Assembly: GCF_937129525.1 (NCBI RefSeq)
Contig: NZ_CAKZNK010000143.1
Location: 1 to 64,000, forward strand
Reading direction: 5' to 3'
Origin: an uncultured Chloroflexus sp.
GTDB lineage: Bacteria > Chloroflexota > Chloroflexia > Chloroflexales > Chloroflexaceae
DNA: 64,000 nucleotides
Made by a program: the position numbers and the translations under genes. This document shows, in pieces, positions 49,238 through 59,376 of the stretch (position 1 is its first letter; every line of letters begins with the position of its first letter). The notes beneath the pieces are model-generated. The model saw only the letters and a list, made by a program, of their open reading frames with translations, was not told where the DNA came from and did not search any database.

Positions 49238-49321
49238 ACTTGTATCTTTCAGCGCGGCTGGCAATGGAAGCGTTCAGGAATTATCAGCCCTCTATCGACG
49301 CTCGTACAAGAACGTTGCATG

Positions 49322-49903
49322 CTACCGTGCCGGCTCGTAACAGGCGCGGCAACGAGCTTCGTACATATCGAGGCCGCCAACCACGATGGTTGGCGCATTG
49401 GCAGGAGCAGGTTTGCCGTCAATAAGCCGCTGCGAGCGAGTAGCATAAGCGCCGCATTTCACACAGATCGCGTACAGTTTATCAACCTGCTCAGCCAGCG
49501 CAAGCAAATGCATCATCGCCGGAAATGGTTCAGCGCGGTAGTTGAGATCGAGACCGGCCACAATGACTCGCGCGCCGCGGTCGGCCAGCAATTGACAACC
49601 ACGAACCATCTCTGCCGGATCATCGTCAAACAGATGTAGCTCATCGATCGCCACCACCTGCGCATCTTCGGCAAAGGTCAGAATTTCGCCCATCGTTGCA
49701 ACCGTAATCGCTTCCAGCCGGCTACCGCTATGGCTCGACACCTGGCCTTCAGCATAGCGCGTATCCATGCGGGGCGTGAAGATTCGATACGATTGGCGCG
49801 CAATCCGCACCTGCCGCATACGCCGGATCAGCTCTTCGGTCTTGCCACTGTACATGCAACCACAAATGACCTCGATACGGCCACCATCACCTGGACGAGT
49901 CAT
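49322..49903 (-). CDS. tdk: Thymidine kinase
   Basis: [44 protein letters not shown]; four-Cys zinc site. Confidence 0.93.
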   Translation of the reverse strand: MTRPGDGGRIEVICGCMYSGKTEELIRRMRQVRIARQSYRIFTPRMDTRYAEGQVSSHSGSRLEAITVATMGEILTFAEDAQVVAIDELHLFDDDPAEMVRGCQLLADRGARVIVAGLDLNYRAEPFPAMMHLLALAEQVDKLYAICVKCGAYATRSQRLIDGKPAPANAPTIVVGGLDMYEARCRACYEPAR

Positions 49904-49970
49904 CGTTCCTCCTGAAAATGTAGTATGCTATTGGCAATATCGTCCATTAACTTGCGGAGTATACCATACC

Positions 49971-50693
49971 ATGTCGCGCCAAACAGAAGATGAACGACTG
50001 CTGCGCACCGATCCTTACCGTCAGGCTCACGATTTTACTCACACCGACACCTGGCGAGTGTTGCGCATCATGGGTGAATTCGTCGAAGGTTTTGAGAACA
50101 TGGCCGGTCTTGGACCGGCAGTCTCGATCTTCGGTTCAGCCCGTATTCCCCCTGCATCGCCAATCTATGCCGCTGCTACGGAAACAGCGCGGTTACTAGC
50201 CGAAGCCGGCTTCACCATTATCACCGGTGGCGGCCCTGGCTTGATGGAAGCCGCCAATAAGGGTGCGCGCGCCGGTGGTGGTCGTTCGGTTGGCTGCACG
50301 ATTGAATTACCCTTCGAAGCCGGCGCAAATCCTTTTGTCGATCTTGAAGTTCGTTTTCGCTATTTCTTTGTGCGTAAAATTATGTTTGTAAAATATGCCC
50401 ATGCCTTTGTCATCTTCCCGGGCGGTTTTGGAACGCTTGACGAGTTATTTGAGGCGCTAACGCTGATCCAAACGGGTAAAATTCACGATTTTCCAATTGT
50501 GTTATACGGTTCAACGTTCTGGCAGGGTATGATCGATTGGGCGCGCAATACGTTGCTCGCTAACGGCACGATTGCTCAATCGGATATTGACCGGTTGCAG
50601 GTCTGCGATGATCCGCAACAGATCTGCGACCTGATTGTCCAATCCTACCGTCAACACCAGGGTGATAAGGACAACGCACCATGGACACACTAA
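49971..50693 (+). CDS. TIGR00730/LOG-family Rossmann protein
   Basis: FGSARIPPASPIYAAATETARLLAEAGFTIITGGGPGLMEAANKGARAGGG; FPGGFGTLDELFEALTLIQTGK. Confidence 0.9.
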   Translation: MSRQTEDERLLRTDPYRQAHDFTHTDTWRVLRIMGEFVEGFENMAGLGPAVSIFGSARIPPASPIYAAATETARLLAEAGFTIITGGGPGLMEAANKGARAGGGRSVGCTIELPFEAGANPFVDLEVRFRYFFVRKIMFVKYAHAFVIFPGGFGTLDELFEALTLIQTGKIHDFPIVLYGSTFWQGMIDWARNTLLANGTIAQSDIDRLQVCDDPQQICDLIVQSYRQHQGDKDNAPWTH

Positions 50694-50884
50694 CCTGGAT
50701 GGCTGATGCCGGGCTATGTGCCTTGCTACGACGTTATTACCAGGGCGAAGCCGGCCTCTGGGCAGAGATTCTACGCTGTGTCGAGCGCGAACTGCGCGCG
50801 CGTCAATTGCCGCCGGCGCCCCGTCACGTGCGCTTTCGCCGCACTGACGAAGGGTACATCGTTGAAATCAGACCGGCGGCGTAG
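50681..50884 (+). CDS. Small hypothetical protein, 67 aa
   Basis: Overlaps the end of the LOG gene (ATGGACAC..), same strand. Confidence 0.5.
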   Translation: MDTLTWMADAGLCALLRRYYQGEAGLWAEILRCVERELRARQLPPAPRHVRFRRTDEGYIVEIRPAA

Positions 50885-50906
50885 CGCCGCTCGCTCGAGC
50901 GGCGCT
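50883..50906. terminator. GC-rich perfect hairpin between convergent genes
   Basis: AGCGCCGCTCG-ct-CGAGCGGCGCT. Confidence 0.6.
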
Positions 50907-50928
50907 CACATACGCTGCGCAGACGGTG

Positions 50929-51957
50929 TTATCCTGCCGGGTACCCACTGCGTTCGAGGTACTGGCGACGGTAATATTCCAGATATTCACCCGATTTGAT
51001 CGGTCGCCACCATGATTCGTTCTCGACAAACCAGCGTACCGTCTTTTCCAGCGCTTCGTCGAAGGAGTGGCGTGAACGCCAACCCAACGCTCGCAACTTC
51101 GAGCAATCAAGCGCATACCGGCGATCATGACCGGCCCGGTCGGCGACGTGCTGGATCAGGCTGTGCGGTTTACCGAGAATATCGAGAATCTTGCGCGCCA
51201 TTTCGATGTTTGGGGTCTCAACTTCGGTGCCAACATTGTAGACTTCACCGATCTGACCTTTGTGCAGCACGATGTCAATCGCTTCGCAGTGATCAAGCAC
51301 GTACTGATAGTCGCGTACCTGCAAACCATCACCGTAGATCGGTAGCGGCAGGTTATCGATAGCATTGGTCGTAAAGAGAGGAACGGCCTTTTCAGGATAA
51401 TGATATGGCCCGATATTGTTTGAACCGCGGGTAATCGTGATCGGCACCCCATAGGTGATGTAGTAGGCGTAAACCAGATGCTCGGCGCCGGCTTTGCTGG
51501 CCGAATAAGGGCTGCGTGGCTCAAGCGGGTCGCCCTCGCGCGAACGACGCGGCGCCGGGATGGCTCCATACACCTCATCGGTGCTGATCTGGTGAAACCG
51601 CTCCAGTTGCAATTCTCGCGCCACCTCAAGCAAAGCCCACGTTCCATTCACATTAGTTTGCACGACGGCATCAGGAGCCATAATCGAACGGTCAACATGG
51701 GTTTCGGCAGCAAAATTGACGATGGTGTCGATATCATGCGCGCGCACTGCCGCGCGCACTGCCTCAATATCACAAATATCACCTCGCACAAACGCAAAGT
51801 TTGGATGATCGGCAACTGGGGCCAGGTTGGCCAGATTACCGGCGTAGGTCAGCTTATCGAAGACAACAATCCGGTAATCGGCATATTTGGCCAGCATGTA
51901 ATGAACAAAATTGCTGCCGATAAACCCGGCCCCGCCGGTAACAAGCAGATTTCGCAT
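50929..51957 (-). CDS. rfbB: dTDP-glucose 4,6-dehydratase
   Basis: NLLVTGGAGFIGSNFVHYML; FAAETHVDRSI; YSASKAGAEHLVYAY. Confidence 0.92.
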   Translation of the reverse strand: MRNLLVTGGAGFIGSNFVHYMLAKYADYRIVVFDKLTYAGNLANLAPVADHPNFAFVRGDICDIEAVRAAVRAHDIDTIVNFAAETHVDRSIMAPDAVVQTNVNGTWALLEVARELQLERFHQISTDEVYGAIPAPRRSREGDPLEPRSPYSASKAGAEHLVYAYYITYGVPITITRGSNNIGPYHYPEKAVPLFTTNAIDNLPLPIYGDGLQVRDYQYVLDHCEAIDIVLHKGQIGEVYNVGTEVETPNIEMARKILDILGKPHSLIQHVADRAGHDRRYALDCSKLRALGWRSRHSFDEALEKTVRWFVENESWWRPIKSGEYLEYYRRQYLERSGYPAG

Positions 51958-52075
51958 GGTGATAATTGACCCTTTCGCTACGAGCTATTGACGCTATGGC
52001 GTTCGATTGCGCAGAACGGCCTGTGAGACCAATCGCGCCGATACGTTGCCTAAACCAAGAGACCCTGATCTAAAT

Positions 52076-52570
52076 CTATTCTTCGGTAAAGATGCGATTT
52101 TTGGCCCGCGATTCGGCGGCCATCCGCTCTTTGTAGGCCAGCACTCGCGCCAGTAATTCAGGATCGGCGCTGGCCAGAATCTGTACGGCGAGCAAACCCG
52201 CATTGCGACCATTACCAATAGCAACGGTTGCCACCGGCACGCCAGCCGGCATTTGCACGATTGACAGGAGCGAGTCAAGACCATTGAGCGCCTTTCCCGG
52301 CACCGGTACACCAATCACCGGCAACGGTGAATGGGCCGCGATCATGCCGGGCAGGTGGGCCGCGCCACCGGCGCCGGCGATGATAACCCGCAAACCACGC
52401 TGGTGGGCAGTCATGCCGTACTCGGCCATATCGAGCGGCGTGCGATGGGCCGAGACAACGCGCGCTTCGTAGGGAATGGCAAATTCGCGACAGACATCAA
52501 TTGCGCCTTGCATAATCGGTAGATCGCTGTCGCTACCCATGATAATGCCAACAAGCGGATGATCGGACAT
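52076..52570 (-). CDS. purE: N5-carboxyaminoimidazole ribonucleotide mutase
   Basis: [53 protein letters not shown]. Confidence 0.95.
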   Translation of the reverse strand: MSDHPLVGIIMGSDSDLPIMQGAIDVCREFAIPYEARVVSAHRTPLDMAEYGMTAHQRGLRVIIAGAGGAAHLPGMIAAHSPLPVIGVPVPGKALNGLDSLLSIVQMPAGVPVATVAIGNGRNAGLLAVQILASADPELLARVLAYKERMAAESRAKNRIFTEE

Positions 52571-52667
52571 AACAATTCCCTGTTACGCGACAATCAATTC
52601 TGATTGGGGAGAGCCGAGCAGACAGGTTAGCATCTCCTATCTACATCGCAATGCTGTGCATGCATCA

Positions 52668-53804
52668 TCAGCGATCGGGCATGGCTACGAGGTCAGCAGC
52701 CTGACGAGCGATTGCTTCGGCTTCGGTCAGGGTTGCTCCCAATGCAGTGACATGACCCATCTTGCGCCCAATGCGCTCTTCACGTTTGCCATAGAAGTGG
52801 AGATGCGCGCCGGGCACGGCCAGAGCAGCCGTGATTGCGGTAGCATCGATTGGGCCGTTACGCTGGCCGAGCAGATTAACCATCACCGCTGCCGGCGCGC
52901 GCATAGCAGGCGAGCCTAACGGCCACCCCAACACGGCACGCAAATGGTTTTCAAACTGAGAGGTGACACAGGCCTCAATCGTGTAGTGCCCGGAATTGTG
53001 CGGTCGCGGCGCCAGTTCGTTGATCAACACCTGTCCATCAGCCAGGGCAAACAACTCGACGCCAAAGATCCCAACTCCATCAACAGCTTGAATTGCAGCG
53101 ACGGCCAGTTCAGTGGCGCGATCCGCCATGGCCGGCTCGATTGCAGCCGGGGCGTACACAATATGGCAGATATGATTACGCTGCACCGTCTCGACCACCG
53201 GGTAGACGGCAGTTATGCCATCGCGCCGGCGGGTGACCATCACGGCCAATTCGCGCGAAAATGGCACCCATGCCTCAACCAGCAGAGGACTCCCGCCGCG
53301 CGTAAGCCGTTCCCATGCCGGTGTAACATCAGCCGGACTGCGCAGCGTTGCGTTGCCATAGCCATCGTAGCCGTTGCGACGGGCCTTAAGCACGAGCGGC
53401 CAACCAAATTCCTGGGCAGTGGTCAGCACCTCATCCGGCGAGGAAACTGCGCAAAACGGTGGCACAGCAAGCCCCGCTGCTGCGAGCCGCTCCTTCTGCC
53501 ACAATTTATCTTGCACCACGGCAACTGTTGCCGGCGTCGGCCAGACCGGCGTGCCCAACGCAACGACCCGCTCGAGTAAACCAGCATCGATGAACTCATT
53601 TTCCAGCGTGATCAGATCGCATTGACGGGCAAAGGCAGCTAGCACCGTTTCATCTTCCCAAGGCCCGACAATGGAATGCTGCGTGTAACGCGCCGCCGGA
53701 CTATCAGGCGCTCGTTCACAGATCACAACTTCAACGCCTAAACTGATGGCTGCCTGCACTAACATTTGCGCCAACTGGCCGCCACCAAAGATACCTACCC
53801 GCAT
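52668..53804 (-). CDS. purK: N5-carboxyaminoimidazole ribonucleotide synthase
   Basis: VGIFGGGQLAQMLVQAAISLGVEVVICE; ATP-grasp; INELAPRPHNSGHYTIEACVTSQFENHLRAV. Confidence 0.95.
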   Translation of the reverse strand: MRVGIFGGGQLAQMLVQAAISLGVEVVICERAPDSPAARYTQHSIVGPWEDETVLAAFARQCDLITLENEFIDAGLLERVVALGTPVWPTPATVAVVQDKLWQKERLAAAGLAVPPFCAVSSPDEVLTTAQEFGWPLVLKARRNGYDGYGNATLRSPADVTPAWERLTRGGSPLLVEAWVPFSRELAVMVTRRRDGITAVYPVVETVQRNHICHIVYAPAAIEPAMADRATELAVAAIQAVDGVGIFGVELFALADGQVLINELAPRPHNSGHYTIEACVTSQFENHLRAVLGWPLGSPAMRAPAAVMVNLLGQRNGPIDATAITAALAVPGAHLHFYGKREERIGRKMGHVTALGATLTEAEAIARQAADLVAMPDR

Positions 53805-54017
53805 ACGCTTCCTGACCTGCTATCTCGTCGCCACAGTGGATATAGTACCGTCAGACTACCAGATGCGCAAGCCAGACACAATTGCGCTCCCGTTCAGGCA
53901 AACGCTGATTGCAGTATGGCACTCTGCGAGAGCAGACCATTCGGTTCAGCACAGCAGCGCATTATTTCCGCTATAATACAGACAGTAGCAACAACCAGGG
54001 CAAGGAGCATTGGATAT

Positions 54018-54212
54018 ATGTCAATTTCTTCACGCAGCAATCGTCGCCGTTCAACCCAACGCCAGAATCCGGTGCGTCGTCCGGTCGCGCGAACTGTCGA
54101 ACCACCGGATTACAGTCGCGAATACGCTGATGTGCGCCAGGATTTGATTTGGATCACCATCCTTGGGGGCATATTGACGATTGGGATGATCGCGGCTTCG
54201 TTTGTGATCTAG
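54018..54212 (+). CDS. Small single-TM protein, Arg-rich N-terminus, 64 aa
   Basis: MSISSRSNRRRSTQRQNPVRRPVARTVEPPDYSREYADVRQDLIWITILGGILTIGMIAASFVI. Confidence 0.6.
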   Translation: MSISSRSNRRRSTQRQNPVRRPVARTVEPPDYSREYADVRQDLIWITILGGILTIGMIAASFVI

Positions 54213-54284
54213 CGTTTGGCTTCGTGATGCAGATGAAACTCTGGCACAGGCAACCAGTCCTGTCATAGCAGTATCATCTGACGG

Positions 54285-55283
54285 TTGATACTGGGACGGG
54301 CTATGAGTGAGTTCAATCACCGTTTGCGGAGCAAAGCCGCCCGGTTGCGTAATCTCGAACACAAACTGTACAACGCACCGCCGCGCGGTTATAGCGTGAT
54401 CGAACTCGCCAAACTGTGCGGCGTCAACCGGCGCACCATCTACCGCGATCTCGAAACGCTGAGTGAGGCCGGAGTACCGATCTGGCAACACAACCGCAGA
54501 TATGGCCTTAACCGTGACGCCTACCTCGCCACTATCCGGCTCAATCTGAATGAAGCCATTGCCCTCTTCTTTGCAGCGCGTCTGCTGAGTCATCACAGTG
54601 ACGAACACAATCCGCATATTGTCTCGGCGCTTGATCAACTGGCTGCGGGTCTACCCGATCAAACAATTGCCAGTCACATTGCCCGTCTTGCCGACATTGT
54701 GCGCGCGCGTCCCCCCAATCCGCACTACATACACACGCTCGAACTGCTGACCCGCGCCTGGGCGGATCGGCGAATGGTGCGGATTCGATACCGGGCGCCG
54801 AACCGTCCACCAACCGAGCGCGAGATTGCGCCCTACTTCCTTGAAGTCACCCGCACCACGCCAGGCGTATACGTCATCGGTTACGACCGATTGCGCAACG
54901 ATATGCGCACCTTCAAAGTAGAACGGATCGAGTCCGCCGAACTGATCGATGAGCAGTTCAGCATTCCGGCAGGCTTTGATCCTTATGAGCGATTAGCGCG
55001 GTCGTGGGAAGTGATGAACGAGGCAGAAGTAGCGATACATCTGCGCTTTAGCCCAACTGCGGCGCCGCGCGTGCGCGAGAATCGCTGGCATCACAGCCAG
55101 CAATTGATCGACAATGCGGATGGGGGCTGCGACCTGTACCTGACCGTTGCCGGCATTCGCGAGATCTTAGGCTGGGTTTTGAGTTGGGGGCCAGAAGTTG
55201 AAGTGCTGGCTCCAGAGGAACTGAGGATCGAAGTCATCAGCAATGCTCACCGCATCCTGGCTCAATACGGTGAGATACGCTAA
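54285..55283 (+). CDS. HTH + WYL-domain transcriptional regulator
   Basis: VIELAKLCGVNRRTIYRDLETLSEAGVPIWQHNRRYGL; WYL-like VRIRYRAPNRPPTEREIAPYFLEVTRTTPGVYVIGYDRLRNDMRTFKVERIESAEL. Confidence 0.87.
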   Translation: MILGRAMSEFNHRLRSKAARLRNLEHKLYNAPPRGYSVIELAKLCGVNRRTIYRDLETLSEAGVPIWQHNRRYGLNRDAYLATIRLNLNEAIALFFAARLLSHHSDEHNPHIVSALDQLAAGLPDQTIASHIARLADIVRARPPNPHYIHTLELLTRAWADRRMVRIRYRAPNRPPTEREIAPYFLEVTRTTPGVYVIGYDRLRNDMRTFKVERIESAELIDEQFSIPAGFDPYERLARSWEVMNEAEVAIHLRFSPTAAPRVRENRWHHSQQLIDNADGGCDLYLTVAGIREILGWVLSWGPEVEVLAPEELRIEVISNAHRILAQYGEIR

Positions 55284-55285
55284 GC

Positions 55286-55323
55286 GAAAAAACAATGCAT
55301 GCGTTGGCGGCAACGCATGCATT
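55286..55323 (-). terminator. Intrinsic terminator for the rplU-rpmA-rpmE operon
   Basis: AATGCATGCGTTG-gcgg-CAACGCATGCATT with A-rich 55286-55292 (T-tract on minus). Confidence 0.85.
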
Positions 55324-55364
55324 TCTGGAGAGTATGCCAGACTGAACCGATGGCCAGTCCTTCC

Positions 55365-55664
55365 TTACTCAGTTTCTTCGCCGTAAATCTCTTTGAGCAG
55401 GCTCTTCTTCTTTGGCTGTTCACGGCTAGCGCGGCGAGATTCGCGCTCACTCTGGCGTTCCTGGGCAATATTGAGCCGACGCATGAAGCGATCGACCTGA
55501 CCGGCGGTATCGACGATGCGCTGCTCACCGGTGTAGAACGGATGGCAATTGGCGCAGATTTCAACCCGGAGATTGGGGCGGGTCGAGCCAATCTTCCACA
55601 CCGTGCCACACGTGCCGCAAACAATACCGTCAGTGTAATATTTGGGATGAATACCCTGTTTCAC
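55365..55664 (-). CDS. rpmE: 50S ribosomal protein L31
   Basis: VKQGIHPKYYTDGIVCGTCGTVWKIGSTRPNLRVEICANCHPFYTG; GTG start with GAGAGGA SD; extended C-terminus. Confidence 0.92.
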   Translation of the reverse strand: MKQGIHPKYYTDGIVCGTCGTVWKIGSTRPNLRVEICANCHPFYTGEQRIVDTAGQVDRFMRRLNIAQERQSERESRRASREQPKKKSLLKEIYGEETE

Positions 55665-55677
55665 CGTCGTATCCTCT

Positions 55678-55956
55678 CTAACTGGCAGCAGCTTCGGTTG
55701 CCGCAACAGGTATCACGCTAACCATCTTCTGGGTGCGCGAATAGTGACCAAACTGCACCACACCATCAACGAGGGCGTAGAGTGTCCAGTCGCGACCAAC
55801 ACCGACATTCGCGCCCGGCTTAATCTTAGTGCCACATTGACGCACGATCACATTGCCGGCGCGCACGCGCTCGCCACCGAAGCGCTTGACACCGCGCATT
55901 TTCGGATTGCTATCGCGGCCATTGCGCGAGCTACCTACACCTTTTTTGTGTGCCAT
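55678..55956 (-). CDS. rpmA: 50S ribosomal protein L27
   Basis: [56 protein letters not shown]. Confidence 0.96.
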   Translation of the reverse strand: MAHKKGVGSSRNGRDSNPKMRGVKRFGGERVRAGNVIVRQCGTKIKPGANVGVGRDWTLYALVDGVVQFGHYSRTQKMVSVIPVAATEAAAS

Positions 55957-55969
55957 TGTTCAAGCTCCT

Positions 55970-56281
55970 CTAGGCGACGATCTCGCTGATGCGAATCTGC
56001 GTATAGCGCTGGCGATGACCGGTGCGGCGGCGATAGCGGGTCTTGTTACGGTAACGGAAGACCACGATCTTATCACCCTTCTGCTCGCCCAACACCTCGG
56101 CGCGCACCACTGCGCCTTCCACCAGCGGCGAGCCGACCTTTACCTGCTCCGCATCACCCACCAAGAGCACTTCATCCAGCTCGATTTGGCTGCCCGGCTC
56201 GGCATTGATCAGGTCAATAGTCAAAACCTGACCTGGCTCGACCCGGTATTGCATACCACGGTCACGAATAATCGCATACAC
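55970..56281 (-). CDS. rplU: 50S ribosomal protein L21
   Basis: [67 protein letters not shown]. Confidence 0.95.
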   Translation of the reverse strand: MYAIIRDRGMQYRVEPGQVLTIDLINAEPGSQIELDEVLLVGDAEQVKVGSPLVEGAVVRAEVLGEQKGDKIVVFRYRNKTRYRRRTGHRQRYTQIRISEIVA

Positions 56282-56300
56282 GGTCTTCTTCTCCTTGGGG

Positions 56301-56350
56301 CGACGCTCAAACAGCGTCGAGACAACATGAAAACAGAGCGGTTAGACCGC
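56301..56350 (-). promoter_or_regulatory. Two-hairpin 5' leader of rplU operon
   Basis: CGACGCT-caaac-AGCGTCG (56301-56319) and GCGGT-tag-ACCGC (56338-56350). Confidence 0.45.
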
Positions 56351-56394
56351 CCTTCGCCTTGCGTAGTATAGCAAAGGCCGGGCATAGTGTCAAA

Positions 56395-57321
56395 CTATGT
56401 GCTACGGGCAATGCGCGCCATCTCTTCACAGACGCGCAGAGCGGCAATGCGCGCCCAACCGAGCGAGGCATTGGCGCCGATTGCCAGCAGCAAGATGAGA
56501 TCTTCCACCGAGGCCATGATGATATTCTGATCCTGGCCTTCATGAATGACCAGATGACCGGGTTGCTGCTGACCCAAATGGCGACCAATTTCGGCCAGGG
56601 CAAGAGTGTTGCCGGCAGCCAGTGCAGCCACGACCGTCACATTAATATCACGCCGACGACTCCAGTGACTCAAGACTAACCCGCTCATATCGGCTAAAAT
56701 CGCACATTGCACATCAGGCGCGAGAGCGAGATCTTTGAGCGACTGGCGCATCTGTTCGAGCTGGGCTTCCGAGTAGCTCCGCCCAACCCGTCCACTTTGC
56801 TGGGGCGTAAGGCGCATCGCTACCGATGACGGACTGCCCGGTTGCGTTTGGGCAGGTTGGCGCGCGCGCAATGCGGCTAACCGCTGGCTAAAGCGGCTGC
56901 CACTCGCTGGTTCTGATGGCGCAGATTCGGCTCGACCGGCACTCGTCAATGGTTTGATTGGGTCAAGTAGCGTTGCGGCAGTCAGACGCAACTGCTCGGC
57001 GGTGGCCGGTTTGGCCAGTACATAGTCGATCTGCAATTCAGCTTTGAGCCGCGGTGTCAAATCTTCCGGACTGATGGTGAAGACCACAATCGCAGTGCCA
57101 GGATCGAGCTGACGAACACGTTGAATCAGTTCGATACCGCTCATGCCCGGCATATGCAGATCGGTAAGGAGCAGATCAACCGGCTGACGCGAGATGTGCA
57201 GCAACGCTGCTTCTGCCGATGAGACATCGCTGACTTCGTAGGACGTTTCTTCGGTCAAAGCCAGGGTGACCAGCCGACGAATGTTTGGATCATCATCAAC
57301 AATTAAGATGCGCTTCGACAT
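56395..57321 (-). CDS. Response regulator receiver domain fused to roadblock/LC7-like domain
   Basis: RILIVDDDPNIRRLVTLALTEE...DLLLTDLHMPGMSGIELI; C-terminal LALAPDVQCAILADMSGLVLSHWSRRRDINVTVVAALAAGNTLALAEIGRHLGQ. Confidence 0.82.
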   Translation of the reverse strand: MSKRILIVDDDPNIRRLVTLALTEETSYEVSDVSSAEAALLHISRQPVDLLLTDLHMPGMSGIELIQRVRQLDPGTAIVVFTISPEDLTPRLKAELQIDYVLAKPATAEQLRLTAATLLDPIKPLTSAGRAESAPSEPASGSRFSQRLAALRARQPAQTQPGSPSSVAMRLTPQQSGRVGRSYSEAQLEQMRQSLKDLALAPDVQCAILADMSGLVLSHWSRRRDINVTVVAALAAGNTLALAEIGRHLGQQQPGHLVIHEGQDQNIIMASVEDLILLLAIGANASLGWARIAALRVCEEMARIARST

Positions 57322-57517
57322 AACCGCTCCGGCGAACGCAACGCCGCGCCATCTGGCGCGGCGGCGGCATGGACGTCGTGCATCTATAGTATAGCCGGTT
57401 CTGGCCGGTTTTGTCGCCCGGATAGCGGTACTATTTTTGGGTCATTACGGTGCCCACTCCACTCTGTCATAGCGATACAGCGACAGGTGAGATACGCCAG
57501 TCTACCCATTTCGCACA

Positions 57518-59302
57518 TTATGCGTTATCAGCCGCTGAACCGTTCACAATCCGGATGTGTAGTTCTTTCAACTGGCGCTCATCCACCGGCGACGGCGCAT
57601 TGGTCATCAGGTCAACCGCCTGCTGGGTTTTGGGGAAGGCCATCACTTCCCGGATCGTCGGTTCGCCAGCCAAAATCATCACCAGCCGATCGATACCGGG
57701 AGCGATACCGCCGTGCGGCGGCGCGCCATATTCGAAGGCTTCAAGCATATGACCAAATTGAGCTTGCGCCTGATCTTCACTGATGCCGAGTAGCGAGAAG
57801 ATTTGCTGTTGCACATCACGACGGTGGATACGAATGCTACCACCACCTGCCTCATAGCCGTTGAGAATGAGGTCGTAGGCCTTTGCCCGCACCTTGCCGG
57901 GATCGGTAGTCAGCAGATGCAGGTCTTCATCTTTGGGTGCGGTGAACGGATGATGCACGGCATCCCAGCGCTGTTCGTCGGCATTCCACTCCACCAGCGG
58001 AAAATCAACCACCCACGCGAAGCAAAGGGTATTGGGGTCGGCCAGATCGAGTAACTCGGCCAGTTTGCGGCGCAATTTATCGAGTGAAGCGGCTACCACT
58101 GCCGGTTGATCGGCCACCAGCAAGAGCAAATCGCCGGGTTGAGCAGCCATCCGTTCAGCAATAGCAGCAAACTCACCAGGAGCTAGATTCCTGGCAAAAC
58201 TTGAGCGAATCTCACCGCCGTCAGCCGGTAACACAGCCCACGCCAGACCTCTAGCGCCACCGGCCCGAGCTACCTCGGCCAGCTCATCAATCTGCTTCCG
58301 CGAGAAGGTCGCGCATCCCGGCGCGCGGATTCCTTTGACCTGCCCGCCATTAGCCAGCGCCGCGCGGAAGACCTGGAATGGGGTTTCCGCCAGCAGATCG
58401 CTTAGATTGACCAGTTCCAGATCGTAGCGCAGATCGGGCTTATCTGAACCGTAACGTTCCATTGCCTCGGTGTAGGTTAAGCGGCGGAACGGGGTCAGCA
58501 GATGCTTGTGCGGAGTTATCGCGCGGCAGAGCGCCGTAAAGAGCCGTTCGATCAGATCGAGCACATCTTCCTGATCGACGAAGCTCATCTCCATATCAAG
58601 CTGAGTAAACTCAGGCTGGCGGTCGGCGCGCTGATCTTCATCACGGAAACAGCGCGCAATCTGAAAGTATTTATCGTAGCCGGCCACCATCAACAACTGT
58701 TTGAGCTGTTGCGGGCTTTGCGGCAGGGCGTAAAACTTGCCCGGATGCAACCGTGACGGCACCAGATAATCGCGCGCGCCTTCTGGGGTTGATTTAATCA
58801 GGATCGGAGTCTCGATTTCAACAAAGCCTTCGGCATCGAGAAAGTCGCGAATAAATTTCACCACACGATGGCGCAGGATCAGATTGCGCTGCATCCGTTC
58901 ACGACGAAGGTCGAGATAGCGATACTTCAGGCGCACTGCTTCATCTTCACCGCCTTCTTTGGCAATATAAATCGGCGTCGTGCGGGCTGGATTCAAGACC
59001 TGCGCTGCATGGGCAACCACTTCAATCTCACCGGTGGCGAGATCTGGATTGACCGCTTCGGGCGGGCGAATCCGCACCTCACCCCGCACCTGAACTACAT
59101 ATTCCGAACGCACCGTCTCGGCCACAGTATGCGCCTCAGCATACGCGCTGCTAAACACAACCTGCGTGATCCCATAACGATCGCGCAAGTCTATGAAGAT
59201 GAGATCGCCATGATCGCGCCGGCGATGCACCCAACCGGCCAGTGTCACCTCTTGACCGGCGTGAGCGGGGCGCAATTCACCACAGGTATGTGAACGGTAC
59301 AT
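57518..59302 (-). CDS. aspS: Aspartyl-tRNA synthetase
   Basis: [78 protein letters not shown]. Confidence 0.96.
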   Translation of the reverse strand: MYRSHTCGELRPAHAGQEVTLAGWVHRRRDHGDLIFIDLRDRYGITQVVFSSAYAEAHTVAETVRSEYVVQVRGEVRIRPPEAVNPDLATGEIEVVAHAAQVLNPARTTPIYIAKEGGEDEAVRLKYRYLDLRRERMQRNLILRHRVVKFIRDFLDAEGFVEIETPILIKSTPEGARDYLVPSRLHPGKFYALPQSPQQLKQLLMVAGYDKYFQIARCFRDEDQRADRQPEFTQLDMEMSFVDQEDVLDLIERLFTALCRAITPHKHLLTPFRRLTYTEAMERYGSDKPDLRYDLELVNLSDLLAETPFQVFRAALANGGQVKGIRAPGCATFSRKQIDELAEVARAGGARGLAWAVLPADGGEIRSSFARNLAPGEFAAIAERMAAQPGDLLLLVADQPAVVAASLDKLRRKLAELLDLADPNTLCFAWVVDFPLVEWNADEQRWDAVHHPFTAPKDEDLHLLTTDPGKVRAKAYDLILNGYEAGGGSIRIHRRDVQQQIFSLLGISEDQAQAQFGHMLEAFEYGAPPHGGIAPGIDRLVMILAGEPTIREVMAFPKTQQAVDLMTNAPSPVDERQLKELHIRIVNGSAADNA

Positions 59303-59376
59303 AGACTCTCCTGCCGGATCGACAGCGGCAAAGTTCTTCTAGCCGTCGCATTATAACACAGGCCTTGCGCCGATTT

